Shown here piece after piece: positions 4,760 through 6,543 of a stretch of DNA of 6,543 nt. The stretch covers positions 1 to 6,543 of the forward strand of contig JAZRQE010000010.1 in NCBI GenBank assembly GCA_045649545.1. Direction: 5' to 3'. Every line of letters starts with the position of its first letter. Within the stretch, counting starts at the first letter, position 1. Both the position numbers and the translations under genes were made by a program. The DNA comes from UMGS172 sp045649545. Lineage in GTDB: Bacteria; Bacillota; Clostridia; Oscillospirales; Acutalibacteraceae. The notes under the pieces are model-generated. The model was not told the DNA's origin and did no database searches. It was given only the letters and a program-made list of their open reading frames with translations.

Positions 4760-5839
4760 ATGGCTATAAATGAAGCCCTTTTAAAAAGTGAAGAAAAAGC
4801 GGTCTATGCTCTGCGTTCGCTATATAGCCGTCATGGATATAGTCAGTTCAAAATGAGCAAGTTTGAGGAATACGACCTTTACGTTAAAAATAAAGATTTT
4901 CTGGTTTCGGACGGTATCATTACCTTTACCGACACAAACGGCAGATTAAAGGCTTTAAAGCCTGACGTTACACTTTCGATTATCAACAACTCGAAAGATG
5001 CTTCGGGTGTGCAAAAACTTTATTATAACGAAAACGTCTACCGTATTTCGGGTAGTACGCATACTTATAAGGAAATTATGCAGGCAGGTCTTGAATGTGT
5101 TGGTCAAATCGGTGATTTTGAGGTTTCAGAAGTATTGATGCTTGCCGCAAAAAGCCTTGAAACTATCAGTTCCGACGCTTGCTTAGAATTATCCCATGTA
5201 GGACTTATTGAAGCCGCATTTGACGAATTGCAGTTGCCTTTAGAATTACGTAAAAAGGTTTTAACCTGCATCAGCCGTAAAAACAGCGACGATTTGAAGG
5301 TCCTTTCAGAAGAAAACGGACTTTCTTTAGAGGTTGCTCGCAGATTGTCGGTTTTCACCGCAAGTTACACTGATTTTAACTCAGCAATAACCGCCGTTTG
5401 CGATACTTTTGTATCCCTTAACGCCAACGCAGTCGCCAATAACTTTAAAACCTTAATCGAAACTTTAAAAAGCCTTACCGACATTAAAATCATTGTTGAT
5501 TTCTCGGCAGTTGGCGGTATGAGTTATTACAGCGGTGTTGTTTTCAGAGGCTACATCAACAATATTCCCGACAGTGTGCTTTCGGGCGGACAGTATGACA
5601 AATTGATGAAAAAATTGCACCGTACCGATAAAGCAATCGGCTTTGCGGTTTATCTTGACAATTTACAGCATCTTGACCGCGCCGAAAAGGCTTATGATGT
5701 TGACATCGTTTTGGTTTACGGTGACAATATTAAATTGGCTTTGCAAAAGGCTAATGAATTGTCAAAAGACGGTACTACCGTTTATACTTGCAAGGAAGTT
5801 CCCGAAAATTTGCGTTATCGCGAAAAAATTACCCTTTAA
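4760..5839 (+). CDS. hisZ: ATP phosphoribosyltransferase regulatory subunit HisZ
   Basis: HisZ is a histidyl-tRNA synthetase paralogue that assembles with short HisG, is needed for its activity and mediates histidine feedback. Synthetase-fold landmarks are LKPDVTLSI (66-74, the LRPEGT equivalent), the motif 2 region VYRISGSTHTYKEIMQAGLECVG (93-115), SYYSGVVFRGY (255-265), SGGQYDKLM (275-283) and the motif 3 region IGFAVYLDNL (293-302). Residues expected in a true HisRS are absent: the arginine of RGLDYY is replaced (VGGMSYY) and the motif 3 arginine of GLERL is lost (YLDNL). This argues for HisZ, not HisS. Residues 314-359 (DVDIVLVYGDN onward) look like a shortened remnant of the C-terminal synthetase domain. 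The length of 359 is a little under the roughly 390 of Bacillus HisZ. It is first in the his operon, 17 bases before hisG. Confidence 0.94.
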   Translation: MAINEALLKSEEKAVYALRSLYSRHGYSQFKMSKFEEYDLYVKNKDFLVSDGIITFTDTNGRLKALKPDVTLSIINNSKDASGVQKLYYNENVYRISGSTHTYKEIMQAGLECVGQIGDFEVSEVLMLAAKSLETISSDACLELSHVGLIEAAFDELQLPLELRKKVLTCISRKNSDDLKVLSEENGLSLEVARRLSVFTASYTDFNSAITAVCDTFVSLNANAVANNFKTLIETLKSLTDIKIIVDFSAVGGMSYYSGVVFRGYINNIPDSVLSGGQYDKLMKKLHRTDKAIGFAVYLDNLQHLDRAEKAYDVDIVLVYGDNIKLALQKANELSKDGTTVYTCKEVPENLRYREKITL

Positions 5840-5856
5840 AAGAAGGAATTATAATA

Positions 5857-6492
5857 ATGAAAATGATAAATGTTGCCTTGCCGAAAGGAAGACTCGGTGA
5901 AAAGGTATATGATATGTTTGAAAAAAGCGGTTATCCCTGCCCCTCGATTAAAGAGCCTAACCGCAAACTGATTTTTGAAAACGAAGAAGTCGGTGTTCGT
6001 TACTTTTGGGTAAAACCCTCCGACGTTGCAATTTATGTTGAACGCGGTGCCGCCGACATCGGTGTTGCAGGCAAGGATATTTTGCTCGAATACAACCCCG
6101 ATGTCTACGAGCTTTTGGATTTGAAATTGGGCAAATGCCGTATGGCTGTTGCCGCTAAAAAGGGCTTTAGAAACGACCGCAACAAAACCTTGCGTGTTGC
6201 CACCAAGTTCACCAACATAGCAAGTGACTTCTATTTAAAAAAATGTCAGGATATTGATATAATTCACCTTAACGGTTCAATTGAAATTGCACCGATTTTA
6301 GGCCTGTCCGACGTTATTGTAGATATAGTCGAAACCGGTAAAACCTTATTGGAAAACGATTTGGAGCCGATTGAAACAATACTTCCCATTAGTGCAAGAC
6401 TTATTGCCAATAAATCGAGTTATAAATTTAAAACCGAAGAAATAGAGAATGTCCGTCTGGGACTTAAAAAGCAGGTGGAAAATAATGATTAA
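5857..6492 (+). CDS. hisG: ATP phosphoribosyltransferase catalytic subunit, short form
   Basis: HisG joins ATP and PRPP to give phosphoribosyl-ATP, the first step of histidine synthesis. At 211 residues it is the short form, lacking the C-terminal regulatory domain, which explains the need for the adjacent HisZ. Visible motifs are VALPKGRLGEKV (6-17), VERGAADIGVAGKDIL (61-76), RVATKFTNIASDFY (113-126) and the PRPP-binding stretch NGSIEIAPILGLSDVIVDIV (139-158) continuing as ETGKTL (159-164). The start at 5857 is chosen because AGAAGGA (5841-5847) lies 9 bases upstream and the protein then begins MKMINVALPKGRL, as expected for the family. An in-frame upstream ATG at 5788 would add 23 unrelated residues inside hisZ. 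Its last codons overlap hisD by 8 bases, consistent with translational coupling. Confidence 0.97.
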   Translation: MKMINVALPKGRLGEKVYDMFEKSGYPCPSIKEPNRKLIFENEEVGVRYFWVKPSDVAIYVERGAADIGVAGKDILLEYNPDVYELLDLKLGKCRMAVAAKKGFRNDRNKTLRVATKFTNIASDFYLKKCQDIDIIHLNGSIEIAPILGLSDVIVDIVETGKTLLENDLEPIETILPISARLIANKSSYKFKTEEIENVRLGLKKQVENND

Positions 6493-6543
6493 AATTTTAA
6501 AATACGGCGAGGTCAAAAATTCCGAAATCTTCGCCCGCGGCAC
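6485..6543 (+). CDS. hisD: Histidinol dehydrogenase, N-terminal fragment (cut by window edge)
   Basis: An ATG at 6485 overlaps the end of hisG by 8 bases in another frame and opens a frame that stays open to the edge: MIKILKYGEVKNSEIFARG. The ribosome binding site AGGTGG (6473-6478) is 6 bases upstream. The pattern MIKIxKYGEVxxxEIFAR resembles the start of clostridial HisD (from memory), and HisD commonly follows HisG in hisZGD operons. HisD is the zinc- and NAD-dependent enzyme that oxidises histidinol to histidine. No catalytic residue falls inside the window, so the call depends on the start sequence and context. Confidence 0.78.
   Translation, partial: MIKILKYGEVKNSEIFARG

Noticed and set aside
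4760..5839. Histidyl-tRNA synthetase (HisS) as the identity of the first his operon gene
   Set aside because: Key synthetase arginines are missing, the C-terminal domain is reduced, and the gene precedes a short HisG. HisZ fits all of these.
5788..5856. Upstream in-frame start that would lengthen HisG to 234 residues
   Set aside because: It lies inside hisZ and adds 23 residues unlike any HisG. The ATG at 5857 has a good ribosome binding site and gives the normal N-terminus.
6346..6543. Leftward open frame at the right edge
   Set aside because: It is antisense to hisG and the hisD start, with an A/T-rich, low-complexity translation. The rightward genes explain the region.

Overview
The window (6,543 bases, roughly 40% GC) looks like chromosomal DNA of a low-GC Gram-positive anaerobe. 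It is probably a Clostridia gut lineage, possibly Ruminococcaceae/Oscillospiraceae-like. The grounds are the strong AGGAGG-type ribosome binding sites, clear TTGAC/TAAAAT promoters, the short HisG plus HisZ arrangement, a large Bacillus-type branched-chain aminotransferase and an IS200-like element. The species assignment is inference; no rRNA or other marker gene is present.

Layout, left to right. Positions 1-151 are the left end of an IS200/IS605-family element. Only the first ten codons of its transposase are inside the window, reading leftward off the edge, preceded by a large stem-loop that buries its ribosome binding site and by an outer hairpin. At 171-194 is the terminator of ilvE, which reads leftward (210-1235) from its own promoter. 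Next comes a two-gene leftward operon (2845 to 1343). It encodes a small GNAT acetyltransferase with a cysteine-rich tail, followed 9 bases later by a radical SAM enzyme with a wide-spaced cluster motif and five further cysteines at its C-terminus. A 159-base divergent intergenic region holds the operon's promoter and, facing right, a candidate promoter with an 18-bp palindrome for prfC (3005-4606, release factor 3). A strong terminator closes prfC. The histidine operon then starts rightward: hisZ (4760-5839), hisG (5857-6492) and the first 19 codons of hisD (from 6485), running off the right edge.

How the genes fit together. HisZ and the short HisG form the first enzyme of histidine synthesis (ATP phosphoribosyltransferase), and HisD is the last enzyme. 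IlvE does the last transamination of valine, leucine and isoleucine synthesis. RF3 is a translation recycling GTPase. The GNAT/radical SAM pair has no assigned function and is the best candidate here for an undescribed system: two enzymes from one promoter, each ending in a cysteine cluster.

The most surprising single observation is in prfC. The invariant aspartate of the GTPase G3 motif (DTPGH) is valine (V86) through what would be one base change, in an otherwise intact RF3. No intergenic stretch exceeds 300 bases.
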